This document shows, piece by piece, positions 34,802 to 44,124 of a stretch of 64,000 nt of DNA. Position numbers and translations under genes: made by a program. The stretch is from HK1 sp965202735. Lineage in GTDB: Bacteria > Pseudomonadota > Gammaproteobacteria > HK1. The stretch covers positions 1,054,001-1,118,000 of the forward strand of contig OZ241844.1 of the NCBI GenBank assembly GCA_965202735.1, given 5' to 3'. Under the pieces are notes generated by a model. That model worked only from the letters and a program-made list of their open reading frames with translations. It had not been told where the DNA came from and did no database searches. Within the stretch, counting starts at the first letter, position 1; each line of letters starts with the position of its first letter.

Positions 34802-36160
34802 TCAGCCCATGCCGGGAGGCATGACGCCGCGCATCCCCTGCATCATGCGCGCCATTCCGCCCTTCCTGCGCATGCGCTTCATCATCTTCTGCATCTGGGC
34901 GAACTGCTTGAGCAGCCGGTTCACGTCCTGCACCTGCGTGCCCGAGCCGGCCGCGATCCGGCGCTTGCGCGAACCCTTGATCACGCCCGGGTAGCGGCGC
35001 TCGTGCCGGGTCATCGACGAGATGATCACCTCCATGCGGATGAATTCCCGGTCGTTGACCCGGTCGCGCATCGCGGCGGGCAGCCCCGGAAGCCCCGGCA
35101 GCCTGTCGAGCATGGTCGCGACACCTCCCATGCCGCGCATCTGCGCGAGCTGCTCGGCGAAGTCCTCCAGGTCGAGCTGCCGGCCCTTGCCGAGCTTCCT
35201 GGCGAGCTTCTCCGTCTTCTCGCGGTCGACCTTCTGCTCGACCTCCTCGATGAGGCCGAGAACATCGCCCATGCCGAGGATGCGCGACGCGATCCGATCG
35301 GGATGGAACGCTTCCAGCGCGTCGGTCTTCTCGCCGACGCCGAGAAACTTGATCGGCTTGCCGGTCACGTGGCGCACCGAAAGCGCCGCGCCCCCGCGCG
35401 CGTCGCCGTCGATCTTCGTCAGCACCACCCCGGTGAGCGGCAGCGCGGCGTCGAACGCCTTCGAGACGTGGGCCGCATCCTGGCCGGTCATGCCGTCGAC
35501 CACGAACAGCGTCTCCACCGGAGAGACGGCGGCGTGGATGCGCCGGACCTCGTCCATCATCGCCGCGTCGACATGGAGCCGTCCGGCGGTGTCCACGAGC
35601 AGCACGTCGGCGAAGCGCCGCCGCGCCTCGGTCAGCGCGCCGGCAGCGATCGCCGTCGGGTCGTCGCCGGACGCGCCGGGAACGAATCCGGCCCCGACCT
35701 GCTCCGCCAGCACGCGGAGCTGGTCGATGGCGGCGGGCCGATGGACGTCGCAACTCACCGTCATCACCATCTTGCCCGCCTGCCCGATGAGCTGGCGCGC
35801 GAGCTTGGCGACCGTCGTGGTCTTGCCCGAGCCCTGGAGGCCGGCGACCAGCACCACCGCCGGCGGCTGCACGTTGAGCGCAAGCCCGACGCTGCTCCCG
35901 CCCATGAGCTCGGTCAACTCGTCGCGCACCACCCGGATCAGGGCCTGACCGGGGGTCAGGCTCGCGAGTACGTCCTGGCCCAGGGCGCGGTCCCGCACCC
36001 GCTCGACGAAGTCGCGCACCACCGGCAACGCGACGTCCGCCTCGAGCAGCGCGGTGCGGACCTCGCGCAACGCCTCCCGGATGTTGTCGTCGGTCAGGCG
36101 GCCGCGGCCGCGAAGCCGATTCAGGGTCGTGCCGAGCCGACTGGTGAGATTCCCGAACAC
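34802..36160 (-). CDS. ffh: Signal recognition particle protein Ffh
   Basis: SRP GTPase that delivers nascent membrane proteins to the translocon. 452 residues (E. coli 453) from GTG at 36160, giving MFGNLTSRLGTTLNRLRGRG with GGAGGAGG just upstream. NG domain with GLQGSGKTTTVAKLA, DTAGRLHVD and TKIDGDARGGAAL; C-terminal methionine-rich M domain with MQKMMKRMRRKGGMARMMQG and the RNA-binding segment GSRKRRIAAGSG. A reading extending to 37417 is only antisense of ypjD. Divergent from ypjD, as in E. coli. Confidence 0.97.
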   Translation of the reverse strand: MFGNLTSRLGTTLNRLRGRGRLTDDNIREALREVRTALLEADVALPVVRDFVERVRDRALGQDVLASLTPGQALIRVVRDELTELMGGSSVGLALNVQPPAVVLVAGLQGSGKTTTVAKLARQLIGQAGKMVMTVSCDVHRPAAIDQLRVLAEQVGAGFVPGASGDDPTAIAAGALTEARRRFADVLLVDTAGRLHVDAAMMDEVRRIHAAVSPVETLFVVDGMTGQDAAHVSKAFDAALPLTGVVLTKIDGDARGGAALSVRHVTGKPIKFLGVGEKTDALEAFHPDRIASRILGMGDVLGLIEEVEQKVDREKTEKLARKLGKGRQLDLEDFAEQLAQMRGMGGVATMLDRLPGLPGLPAAMRDRVNDREFIRMEVIISSMTRHERRYPGVIKGSRKRRIAAGSGTQVQDVNRLLKQFAQMQKMMKRMRRKGGMARMMQGMRGVMPPGMG

Positions 36161-36289
36161 CGCGCCTCCTCCTGCCTCGCGCCCTTGCCGCGCGGGATTG
36201 TAGCCCGGGATTGTGCCCGGCCTTGTTCGTTCCCGCTCGATGTTGGCACCATGGGCGCCTGTCCGTTCGTGATCCGGCGCCAACCGCCC

Positions 36290-37105
36290 ATGCCCTCGAT
36301 ACTCGCCGCTCTCGCGGCCACGACCTATCTCGCGGCGGGGCTGCGGATTGCCCGCTATCTCACCCACCCCCCGGCCGAACGGCCGGCGCGCGACACGTTC
36401 GCCTGCGTCACCGTTGGCTGCGGTGTCGTTCTGCACGCCGCGGCGCTCTGGTCCGCGTTCACGCTCCGGAGCGGGCCGAATCCCGACCTGCCCGCAACGA
36501 TCTCGCTGGTGGGCCTGGCCACCGCCGCGGTGTTCGGGATCGCGCTGATCTGGCGCATCGACCACGTCGTGGGAGCGCTCCTGCTCCCGCTCGCGGCGCT
36601 GGCGGCGCTCGTCCCGGTGGCATGGGTGGGACGGACGATTCCCGACGCGACGTCCTCCGCCCACGTCCACGCCGCAATCTCGATCCTGGCCTGGGCGGTG
36701 CTGAGCCTCGCCGCGCTGCAGGCGGTCATTCTCGCGTGGCAGGAGCATCGACTCCGTACCAGACGCCCGGGCGGGGCGCTGCGTACCCTCGCCTCGCTCG
36801 ACACCCAGGAGCGCTGGCTGTTCCGGCTCGTCGGCATCGGGTTCTTCCTGCTGAGCCTCAGCCTCGCCAGCGGCTTCATGTTCGTACAGAACATGCTCGC
36901 CCAGCATCTCGCCCACAAGACGGTGCTCTCGTGCATCGCGTGGGCGATCTTCGGAGCCCTGCTGTGGGGACGCCGGCGCCACGGCTGGCGGGGACAGACC
37001 GCGGTACGGTGGTGCTTGGGAGGGTTCGCGGTCCTGGCGCTCGCGTACTTCGGCAGCCGCTGGATCCTCGAGGTACTGCTCGACCAGCGCTGGTACCCCG
37101 CCTGA
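36290..37105 (+). CDS. Inner-membrane cytochrome c assembly-like protein YpjD (CcsA/CcmF-type fold)
   Basis: 271-residue hydrophobic protein of the CcsA/ResC-like family, homologous in context and profile to E. coli YpjD. About eight membrane segments, e.g. MPSILAALAATTYLAAGLRI and HAAISILAWAVLSLAALQAV. Conserved family features are AHVHAAISILAW and LAHKTVLSCIAWAIFGALLW with histidines near membrane ends, which in the family resemble heme-handling positions. Divergent from ffh and followed by corB, as in E. coli (ffh-ypjD-corB). An in-frame ATG at 36251 is an alternative start. Function in E. coli is not well defined. Confidence 0.85.
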   Translation: MPSILAALAATTYLAAGLRIARYLTHPPAERPARDTFACVTVGCGVVLHAAALWSAFTLRSGPNPDLPATISLVGLATAAVFGIALIWRIDHVVGALLLPLAALAALVPVAWVGRTIPDATSSAHVHAAISILAWAVLSLAALQAVILAWQEHRLRTRRPGGALRTLASLDTQERWLFRLVGIGFFLLSLSLASGFMFVQNMLAQHLAHKTVLSCIAWAIFGALLWGRRRHGWRGQTAVRWCLGGFAVLALAYFGSRWILEVLLDQRWYPA

Positions 37106-37133
37106 CCGCCCGCCCTCGGGCGCATCGAACCCG

Positions 37134-37253
37134 GCGATTCCCGCCAGCGCCCGGAAGAGGCCGTACCGTGGTGGAGCTGTGGTGCGATTCCGGCCTTCGG
37201 GGCGTCGGGCCGAGGGAGTTTCAGGGGCCTGCTTCCGCCTGGCGGGAATCGCT
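37134..37253 (+). repeat. Family-1 REP/MITE-like element, copy 3
   Basis: About 120 bp, 28 bp after the ypjD stop, bounded by GCGATTCCCGCC and GGCGGGAATCGC. Core AGAGGCCGTACCGTGGTGGA and TTCGGGGCGTCGGGCCGAGG. The palindromic-end box is slightly decayed (TTCCGCCTGGCGGGAA). A consensus -35 box begins 14 bp beyond the end. Confidence 0.85.
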
Positions 37254-37266
37254 GCATCGCACCCGC

Positions 37267-37296
37267 TTGACAGCGCCGGGACGGCTCCTCCGTAAT
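37267..37296 (+). promoter_or_regulatory. Sigma70-like promoter candidate before corB
   Basis: TTGACA (37267-37272, perfect), 18-bp spacer, CGTAAT (37291-37296, 4 of 6; a TAATAC lies two bases further). The predicted start would fall about 25 bases before the TTG start codon of the CorB-like gene. Directly downstream of repeat copy 3. Confidence 0.55.
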
Positions 37297-37328
37297 ACGG
37301 ACCCGTACAGCGCGAGGGATTCCCGCGT

Positions 37329-38609
37329 TTGAGCGATGTTCCGCCAGGCTTCCTGTTCGGCGCCCTCGTCGTCCTCGTGATCCTCTCGGCGTGCTTCTCG
37401 GGCTCCGAAACGGGCATGATGGCCCTGAACCGCTACCGGCTGCGCCATCTCGCGCGGGCCGGACATCGCGGCGCCCGGCGCGCGAGCCGGCTGCTCGAAC
37501 GCCCGGACCGGCTCATCGGCCTGATTCTCCTCGGCAACAACTTCGTGAACATCGCGGCATCGTCGCTCGCGACAGTGCTGGCGCTGCGCCTGCTCGGAGA
37601 GCCCGGCATCGCCCTGGCGGCGGGCCTCCTCACCCTGGTGATCCTGATCTTCGCCGAGGTCGCGCCGAAGACGTACGCGGCGCTGCATCCGGAGCGGGTC
37701 GCGTTCCCCGCCGCGCACGTCCTCACCTGGCTGCTCGTCGTGTTCCAGCCGCTGGTGGCCGCCGTCAACTGGATGGCGAACGGAGTGCTGCGCCTGCTGC
37801 GGCTGTCGCCGTCCGGAGCCGACCGGGACACCCTGAGCCGCGAGGAGCTCCGCACCGTGGTCGCCGAAGCGGGTGCGCTGATCCCTCGCCGCCACCGGCA
37901 GATGCTGATGAGCATCCTGGACCTCGAGAAGGTCACCGTCGACGACATCATGGTCCCGCGCCAGGAGATCAACGCGATCGATCTCGACGATCCTCCGGCC
38001 GAGATCCTCGAGCAAATCGTGCATGCGCAGCACACGCGCCTGCCGCTGTATCGAGGAGACATCAACGAAATCGAGGGGATTCTGCATCTGCGCCGCGTGG
38101 TCGCGCCGCCCGGGGAAGAGGGCCTGGTCGAGTACCTTCAGGCGCAGGCGGCCGAGCCCTACTTCATCCCCGCCGGCACCCCGTTGAGCGTGCAATTGCG
38201 AAACTTCCAGCGGGTGCATGAACGAATCGGGCTCATCGTCGACGAGTACGGCGAGATCGAGGGGCTCGCCACCCTCGAGGACCTGCTCGAGGAGATCGTG
38301 GGCCAGTTCACCACCGACCCGGCCGATCACAGTCCCGACGTGCACCCGCAGGCCGACGGCACGTATCTCGTCGACGGCTCGGCAAACGTGCGCGAGCTCA
38401 ATCGCGCGATGCACTGGGAGCTGCCCACCGACGGCCCCAGGACCGTGAACGGGCTCATCATCGAGTACCTGGAATCCATCCCCGAGCCCGGCACGAGCCT
38501 CATGATCGCGGGCTACCCGTTCGAGATCATGCAGACTTCCGGCAACGCGGTGCGCACCGCGCGCATCCTTCCGGCCCTGCGCAGGACGGCGGCGGAAAGC
38601 GGCGAGTAG
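37329..38609 (+). CDS. corB: CNNM/CorB-CorC family membrane protein (HlyC/CorC; YfjD-like)
   Basis: 426 residues from TTG at 37329. N-terminal CNNM transmembrane domain (LFGALVVLVILSACFSGSET, then ALNRYRLRHLARAG and IFAEVAPKTYAAL), a CBS-domain pair (DIMVPRQEINAIDLDDPP and GLIVDEYGEIEGLATLEDLL), and a C-terminal CorC_HlyC domain with TVNGLIIEYLESIPEPG. The family takes part in Mg2+/Co2+ transport or resistance. Gene order ffh-ypjD-corB matches E. coli. TTG start lacks a strong ribosome binding site (GAGGGA nine bases upstream). Confidence 0.9.
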   Translation: MSDVPPGFLFGALVVLVILSACFSGSETGMMALNRYRLRHLARAGHRGARRASRLLERPDRLIGLILLGNNFVNIAASSLATVLALRLLGEPGIALAAGLLTLVILIFAEVAPKTYAALHPERVAFPAAHVLTWLLVVFQPLVAAVNWMANGVLRLLRLSPSGADRDTLSREELRTVVAEAGALIPRRHRQMLMSILDLEKVTVDDIMVPRQEINAIDLDDPPAEILEQIVHAQHTRLPLYRGDINEIEGILHLRRVVAPPGEEGLVEYLQAQAAEPYFIPAGTPLSVQLRNFQRVHERIGLIVDEYGEIEGLATLEDLLEEIVGQFTTDPADHSPDVHPQADGTYLVDGSANVRELNRAMHWELPTDGPRTVNGLIIEYLESIPEPGTSLMIAGYPFEIMQTSGNAVRTARILPALRRTAAESGE

Positions 38610-38623
38610 CCGGCCGCGGCGCT

Positions 38624-38644
38624 GCGGAGCGGTGCCGGCTCCGC
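38624..38644. terminator. Possible bidirectional hairpin between convergent corB and radA
   Basis: GCGGAGC, seven-base loop, GCTCCGC in the 118-bp gap between two converging genes. It is followed by a C-run rather than a T-run on the plus strand, so a factor-independent terminator role is weakly supported. Placement is its main support. Confidence 0.3.
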
Positions 38645-38727
38645 TCCCCCGGCCGGGCCCCCATCACCGCGGTGGCGCGCGGGGGAAGCCGCAGCCGCTC
38701 TTCGCGTCCCCTGCGTGATATCAGGCG

Positions 38728-40077
38728 TCATATCAGGTCGAGCGCGCGCTCCACGCGCTCGACACCGACGACATCGATGCCGCGGGGAGTCCGGCGCGGG
38801 ACGTTGGCGGCCGGAACCAGCGCCCTTGAAAAGCCGTGCTTGGCCGCTTCGCGCACCCGCTCCTCCCCGCCCGGAACCGGCCGGACCTCGCCCGCCAGCC
38901 CCACCTCGCCATACACCATGAGACCGTGCCCGATCGGCCGGTTGCCGATCATCGAGTGGATCGCGGCGAGGACCGCGAGGTCCGCGCTCGTCTCGGTGAT
39001 GCGGACCCCCCCGACGGCGTTCGCGTACACGTCGAATCCCCGGGTGGAGACACCCACATGCCGGTGCAGGACCGCGAGCAGCATGTTGAGCCGCCCCTGG
39101 TCGAGCCCCACCGTCAGGCGCCGGGGAGGGCCGGTCGCCTCGTCGACCAGCGCCTGGATCTCCACCAGCAGCGGCCGGGTGCCCTCACGCACCACCGTCA
39201 CCACGCTTCCCGCGACGTCCGCGGCCCCGCGGGCGAGAAAGATCGCGGAGGGGTTGCGCACCTCGCGCAGCCCTCTTTCGGTCATCGCGAACAGACCGAT
39301 CTCGTTCGCCCCGCCGAAGCGGTTCTTGACCGCCCGGATGACCCGGAACCGCCGGTCCGCCTCACTCTCGAAGTACAGCACCGTGTCGACCATGTGCTCC
39401 AGCACGCGGGGGCCCGCGATCGTGCCGTCCCTGGTGACGTGGCCGACCAGCAGCACCGATACGGAGCGGCCCTTCGCGTGGCGCACGAGACAGGCCGCGC
39501 TCTCGCGCACCTGCGCGACGCTGCCCGGAGCGGACTGCAGGACCTCGGTGAACATGGTCTGGATCGAGTCGATGACCACGACCCGGGGCGACTCGCGTTC
39601 GACGACCTCCAGAACCGACTCCACCCTCGTCTCCGCGAGCAGATGCAGGCGCTCCGCCGCCACCCCGAGCCGCCTCGCCCGCAGCGCGACCTGCCCGATC
39701 GACTCCTCCCCGGTCACGTACAGCACGCCGGAGACGCCGCCGGCGAGATGCCCCAGCACCTGGAGCAGCAGCGTCGACTTCCCGATCCCGGGCTCGCCCC
39801 CGACGAGCACGACGGCTCCCGGCACGAGCCCGCCGCCGAGCACCCGGTCGAGCTCCGACATCCCGGTCCCGACCCTGGTATCGGGAGCGAGCTCCACGCT
39901 CGACGCCGCTACCGGCCGGACCGGGCGCCCTCCCGGCGCCCGCGAGCGCCCGCCGCCGGTGTCGTGCGCGACCTCCTCCAGCGAATTCCACGCACCGCAG
40001 TCGGGACATTGCCCGCGCCACTGAGGGATGCTCGCGCCGCACTGCGTGCAGGCGTAGACGATGCGCTGTCTCACCAT
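38728..40077 (-). CDS. radA: DNA repair protein RadA/Sms
   Basis: RecA-like ATPase that processes recombination intermediates as a DnaB-like branch-migration helicase. 449 residues (E. coli 460) from ATG at 40077. N-terminal zinc finger CTQCG...CPDCG, Walker A GGEPGIGKSTLLL, Walker B-type VVVIDSIQTM, the RadA signature KNRFGG, and a C-terminal Lon-protease-like domain (VGGVRITETSADLAVLAAI). In-frame codons to 40578 have no homology and are rejected. Convergent with corB. Confidence 0.96.
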   Translation of the reverse strand: MVRQRIVYACTQCGASIPQWRGQCPDCGAWNSLEEVAHDTGGGRSRAPGGRPVRPVAASSVELAPDTRVGTGMSELDRVLGGGLVPGAVVLVGGEPGIGKSTLLLQVLGHLAGGVSGVLYVTGEESIGQVALRARRLGVAAERLHLLAETRVESVLEVVERESPRVVVIDSIQTMFTEVLQSAPGSVAQVRESAACLVRHAKGRSVSVLLVGHVTRDGTIAGPRVLEHMVDTVLYFESEADRRFRVIRAVKNRFGGANEIGLFAMTERGLREVRNPSAIFLARGAADVAGSVVTVVREGTRPLLVEIQALVDEATGPPRRLTVGLDQGRLNMLLAVLHRHVGVSTRGFDVYANAVGGVRITETSADLAVLAAIHSMIGNRPIGHGLMVYGEVGLAGEVRPVPGGEERVREAAKHGFSRALVPAANVPRRTPRGIDVVGVERVERALDLI

Positions 40078-40405
40078 GTCGACTCGAATCCACGCCGCCC
40101 GCGGGAAGGGGCGACGCCCCGGCGGGAGATGGCGAGGGTATAGAACGGACGCGCGGCGTGCGAGCCGGACCGGAGCGGTCCCGGCCCGACACGATGCCCA
40201 TGGCCGCGCCCATGTCCGCGGACTCGTCGCCGCGCGGCGGGACCTCCCCCCCGACTCTTCCACGAGCCCGCGTCGAGCCGTCCTCGCCGGCGCCGGCGCG
40301 CAACCCCTCCGCATCGTGCGAAAGGCCGGATCCGGTGTAACCCGGCGCCGGAATCCAGTAAGTTCCGACCCGGATCCCACCGGCTCCCGGACAACGCGAG
40401 AGACC
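40078..40405. other. radA / ATP-sulfurylase-like divergent intergenic region
   Basis: 328 bp between two diverging genes, so promoters for both must lie here. I see no hexamer pair better than chance in this GC-rich stretch; a TATAGA at 40138-40143 has no good -35 partner. No repeat element and no supported small gene. Confidence 0.5.
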
Positions 40406-42130
40406 ATGCAGGCACAGGCGGCCCGCACATCACCGCGGCCCCTCCTCGTCGGCGAGGCGGAAGCGGAGGCGCTGAAGAACGAATCGCTCGACATGCCGTC
40501 GCTGACGCTCTCTCCGCGGCAACTGTGCGACATCGAGCTGATGCTGAACGGCGGCTTCACGCCCCTCGACGGCTTCATGGACCAGGAGGCCTACGCACGG
40601 GTCCTGGAGTCGATGCGACTTCCCGGTGGCGAGCTCTGGCCCATTCCGGTGGTGCTCGACGTCGGGCGGGAGCTCGCGGAGGAAGTCGGGCCGGGCTCGA
40701 GGGTCGCGCTGCGCGATCAGGAGGGCCTCGCCCTCGCGGTCCTCGAAGTCTCCGGCATGTGGGAGCCGGACAAGCACGCCGAGGCCCGGCAGGTCTATGG
40801 GACGACATCCCCGCTCCACCCCGGCGTGCGGCACCTTCACGAACGGGTCGGCGAGGTCTACGTGGGAGGCCGGGTGCACGGCATCCGGCTCCCCACGCAC
40901 TACGACCACCAGGAGCTGCGCCACTCGCCCCGTGAGCTCGTCCGGTACTTCGAGCGGCTCGGCTGGCGCAGGGTCATCGCCTTCCATACGAGCCGTCCGA
41001 TGCACAAGCGCGAAAGGGAGCTGACGCTGAACGCGGCCAGGGAGGTGCGGGGACACCTGCTCCTGCACCCCGTCGTCGGCGTCACCGCGCACCACGATCT
41101 CGGCCATTTCGCGCGCATCAGGTGCTACCAGGAGATTCTGAGGCACTACCCCCGGCAGCTCGCCGCCCTGTCATTGCTTCCGCTCGCGACGCGCGGAGCC
41201 GGCCCGCGAGAAGCCCTGTGGCACGCGATCATCCGGCGCAACTACGGATGTACCGATCTCATCGTGGAATGCGATCACGCGACGCCGGCGCTGCCGGCCG
41301 CCGCCCGCTCCGACGAGATCTATCCGAGCACGGCCGCACAGGAACTCGCCCGCGAACACGAACGCGAGCTCGGCATCTCGATCTTCGCCGCCGGCCGGCT
41401 CGGCTACTCGCGCAAGGCGCGCCGCTACGTGCCGGTCGGAAACGCGGGTGTGCCCGAAGACGAGACGGTGCCCTTCGGGGATGCCGAGCTGGCGGCCCGG
41501 CTCTCCCGGGAAGAGGAGGTGCCCGACTGGTTCACCTACCCGGAGGTGATCGAGAGGCTGCGCACGGTCTGTCCCGCGCCTCGCGAGCAGGGCATCACGC
41601 TGTTCTTCACCGGACTGTCGGGCTCCGGCAAGTCGACCCTGGCCAAGATCATGTACGGCAGGTTCGTCGAGGAGGGCAGACGCTCGGTCACCCTGCTCGA
41701 CGGCGACATCGTGCGCCGCCACCTGTCGAGCGAGCTCGGATTCTCCAGGGCGCACCGGGACATCAACGTGCGCCGCATCGGCTTCGTGGCGAGCGAGATC
41801 ACCAAGAACCGCGGAGTCGCGATCTGCGCCCCGATCGCGCCGTACGCCGCAACGCGCCGTGACGTGCGCGAGATGGTCGAGGCCCACGGCGCGATGATCG
41901 AGATCCACGTGTGCACGCCGCTCGAGGTGTGCGAGGCGCGCGATCGAAAGGGGCTGTACGCCAGGGCGCGCAAGGGGATCATTCGCGAGTTCACCGGGAT
42001 CAGCGACCCCTACGAGGCGCCGGAACACCCGGAGATCACCATCGACACCACCGACCTCACCCCCATGCAGGCGGCACAGGAGATCTTTCTTTACCTGTTC
42101 ACGAAAGGATTTCTCGATCCCGCGGCCTGA
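40406..42130 (+). CDS. ATP-sulfurylase-like/APS kinase fusion with degenerate sulfurylase motifs
   Basis: 574 residues. Residues ~1-385 match the ATP sulfurylase fold (LTLSPRQLCDIELMLNGGFT, PLDGFMDQEAY, GTTSPLHPGVRHL). But the catalytic QTRNPxHxxH motif reads HTSRPMHKRE at His194-Glu203, and the GRDHAGP motif reads VECDHATP near residue 286. Residues ~395-574 are a complete APS kinase: P-loop GLSGSGKST, DGDIVRRHLSSELGFSRAHR, RKGLYARARKG and DPYEAPEHPEITIDT. Family enzymes make PAPS from sulfate; here APS kinase activity is likely while sulfurylase activity is doubtful. No other sulfur genes nearby. An in-frame upstream GTG/ATG reading to 40061 is not conserved. Confidence 0.85.
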   Translation: MQAQAARTSPRPLLVGEAEAEALKNESLDMPSLTLSPRQLCDIELMLNGGFTPLDGFMDQEAYARVLESMRLPGGELWPIPVVLDVGRELAEEVGPGSRVALRDQEGLALAVLEVSGMWEPDKHAEARQVYGTTSPLHPGVRHLHERVGEVYVGGRVHGIRLPTHYDHQELRHSPRELVRYFERLGWRRVIAFHTSRPMHKRERELTLNAAREVRGHLLLHPVVGVTAHHDLGHFARIRCYQEILRHYPRQLAALSLLPLATRGAGPREALWHAIIRRNYGCTDLIVECDHATPALPAAARSDEIYPSTAAQELAREHERELGISIFAAGRLGYSRKARRYVPVGNAGVPEDETVPFGDAELAARLSREEEVPDWFTYPEVIERLRTVCPAPREQGITLFFTGLSGSGKSTLAKIMYGRFVEEGRRSVTLLDGDIVRRHLSSELGFSRAHRDINVRRIGFVASEITKNRGVAICAPIAPYAATRRDVREMVEAHGAMIEIHVCTPLEVCEARDRKGLYARARKGIIREFTGISDPYEAPEHPEITIDTTDLTPMQAAQEIFLYLFTKGFLDPAA

Positions 42131-42144
42131 CGGAGGCGCGGCGT

Positions 42145-43545
42145 TCAGCCGGGATAGTCCCCGGCGTAGTCCACCGGCGAGAGGTTCTCGAATCGTGCAT
42201 GCCGGTCCAGGAATGCGAGATTGACCGTGCCGATGGGGCCGTTGCGCTGCTTTCCGATGATGATCTCCGCCTTGCCCTTGTCCTTGCTCTCGTCGTCGTA
42301 GACCTCGTCGCGATAGATGAACAGGATGAGGTCGGCATCCTGTTCGATGGCGCCGGACTCCCGGAGATCCGACATGACCGGGCGTTTGTTGCCGCGCAGC
42401 TCCAGGCTCCGGTTGAGCTGCGAGCAGGCAACCACGGGCGCCTTCACCTCTCTCGCCAGGGCCTTCAGCGAGCGGGAGATTTCGGAAATTTCGGTGGCCC
42501 GGTTCTCGCTGGTTCCCGGCACGTGCATCAGTTGCAGGTAGTCGACGACGACCAGATCGAGCCCGTGCTCGCGCTTGAGCCTGCGGCAACGGGCGCGGAG
42601 CTCGGTCGGAGTCAGGACGGAATCGTCGACGATGAAGATGCGGGTGTCGTTGAGCATCGCGAGCGGCGAGGTCAGGCGCGGCCAGTCCTCGGGGTCGAGC
42701 CGTCCGGTGCGGACCTTCTTCTGGTCGATTCGTCCCAGAGACGAGAGCATCCGCATCGCGAGCTGCTCGGCCGGCATTTCCATGCTGAACACCGCCACGG
42801 ACAGCCGGCCCCGGATCGCCGCCTCTTCGACAATGTTCATCGCGAACGCGGTCTTCCCCATCGAGGGACGTCCGGCGACGATGACCAGATCGCCCTGTTG
42901 CAGGCCGGCCGTCATCTCGTCGAGCTTCTCGAACCCGGTCGACACCCCGGTGATCGCGGATTCGCTCCGGTACAGCTCGTCGATACGCTCCATCACGCCG
43001 GACAGCACCACCTTGATGGCGACCGACTCCCGCGGGCCCGCGCCTCCCAGCTCCGCGATCTCCAGGATTCGGCGCTCGGCTTCGTCCAGCACCTCGTGCG
43101 CCGCGCGTCCCCGGGGACGGAACGCGTCCTCGGCGATCTCCGCACTGGCCCGGATGAGGTCGCGAAGCACCGCGCGCTCCCGGACGATCTCCGCGTACGC
43201 GACGATGTTCGCTGCGTTGGGGGTGTTCTGGGCGAGGTCCGCGAGATAGGCGAGGCCACCCGACGATTCGAGCAGGCCGTCCCGATCGAGCCGCTCCGCC
43301 ACGGTGACCGCGTCGCACGGCCGCCCTTCCTCGCACAGGCTCGACACCGCACCGAACACGGCGCGATGGTCGCTCCGGTAGAAGTGCGCCGCGGTGACGA
43401 TGTCCGCGATTCGATCCCAGGCGCCGTTGTCGATCAGGATGCCGCCCAGAATCGCCTGCTCGGCGTCGATCGAGTGCGGCGGAACGCGGAGCGCCGCGGC
43501 GCCGGCCGCCCCCGCCGAAACGTCACTGGGCACTGGAGCGGCCAT
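42145..43545 (-). CDS. dnaB: Replicative DNA helicase DnaB
   Basis: Hexameric 5'-3' helicase of the replication fork. 466 residues (E. coli 471) from ATG at 43545. N-terminal domain PHSIDAEQAILGGILIDNGA; linker; RecA-like domain with Walker A GRPSMGKTAFAMN, Walker B LVVVDYLQLM, and SLKALAREVKAPVVACSQLN, SDLRESGAIEQDADLILFIY. Standard position after rplI. 14 bp from the convergent APS-kinase fusion gene, leaving no room for a terminator. Confidence 0.97.
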   Translation of the reverse strand: MAAPVPSDVSAGAAGAAALRVPPHSIDAEQAILGGILIDNGAWDRIADIVTAAHFYRSDHRAVFGAVSSLCEEGRPCDAVTVAERLDRDGLLESSGGLAYLADLAQNTPNAANIVAYAEIVRERAVLRDLIRASAEIAEDAFRPRGRAAHEVLDEAERRILEIAELGGAGPRESVAIKVVLSGVMERIDELYRSESAITGVSTGFEKLDEMTAGLQQGDLVIVAGRPSMGKTAFAMNIVEEAAIRGRLSVAVFSMEMPAEQLAMRMLSSLGRIDQKKVRTGRLDPEDWPRLTSPLAMLNDTRIFIVDDSVLTPTELRARCRRLKREHGLDLVVVDYLQLMHVPGTSENRATEISEISRSLKALAREVKAPVVACSQLNRSLELRGNKRPVMSDLRESGAIEQDADLILFIYRDEVYDDESKDKGKAEIIIGKQRNGPIGTVNLAFLDRHARFENLSPVDYAGDYPG

Positions 43546-43613
43546 ATCCGAGACACCCCCCGGCCGACGGCTTCGGTCCATCCCGGGTGATGCACCCACT
43601 CCTCGCGGGCGTC

Positions 43614-44075
43614 TCAACCGGCGGCCGGTTCGGGCTCCACCTTCAGACGGATGACAGCCTCGACCTCCGGACCGATGTGGATGGTCACCTCGTACTCGCC
43701 GACCTGGCGGATCGTGTCGCCGTCCGGCATCCGGACCTCCTGGCGCGCAACCTCGTGGCCGGCCTCGGCGAGCGCCTGCGCGACGTCCGCCGATCCCACC
43801 GATCCGAACAGCCGGCCGCCCTCCCCCGCCTTGCGCTGCACCGTGATCTCGACGCCCACGAGTACGTCCGCGCGATTCCCCGCCGCGGCCCGGGCCTGCG
43901 CTTCCCGGCGCTCGAGCTCCTCGCGGCGCGTCTCGAACTCCGCCATGTTCCTCGGCGTCGCGGCCACCGCGATTCCCTTCGGTATCAGGTAGTTCCTGGC
44001 GTATCCGGCCTTCACGGACACCTTGTCGCCGAGCCCGCCGAGCCGCTGCACCGTCTCCAGCAGAATCACTTCCAT
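43614..44075 (-). CDS. rplI: 50S ribosomal protein L9
   Basis: Elongated 50S protein that affects reading-frame maintenance. 153 residues from ATG at 44075 (E. coli 149): MEVILLETVQRLGGLGDKVS, then VKAGYARNYLIPKGIAVAAT, the conserved L9 signature. The ATG at 44075 is well spaced from GAGGTG; a GTG two codons upstream (44081) overlaps that site. The C-terminal domain is the expected length. Confidence 0.96.
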   Translation of the reverse strand: MEVILLETVQRLGGLGDKVSVKAGYARNYLIPKGIAVAATPRNMAEFETRREELERREAQARAAAGNRADVLVGVEITVQRKAGEGGRLFGSVGSADVAQALAEAGHEVARQEVRMPDGDTIRQVGEYEVTIHIGPEVEAVIRLKVEPEPAAG

Positions 44076-44124
44076 CGTCACACCTCGTTCTGTTTCGCGG
44101 AGCCCCGGCCCGGCGTCGAGCTCA

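Noticed and set aside
34802..37417. Extension of ffh to an 871-codon frame
   Set aside because: The added 419 codons are antisense to ypjD and to repeat copy 3; the GTG at 36160 has a strong ribosome binding site and the family N-terminus.
38624..38644. Confident intrinsic terminator between corB and radA
   Set aside because: A 7-bp stem is present but neither strand has a T-tract after it, so it is listed only as a weak candidate.
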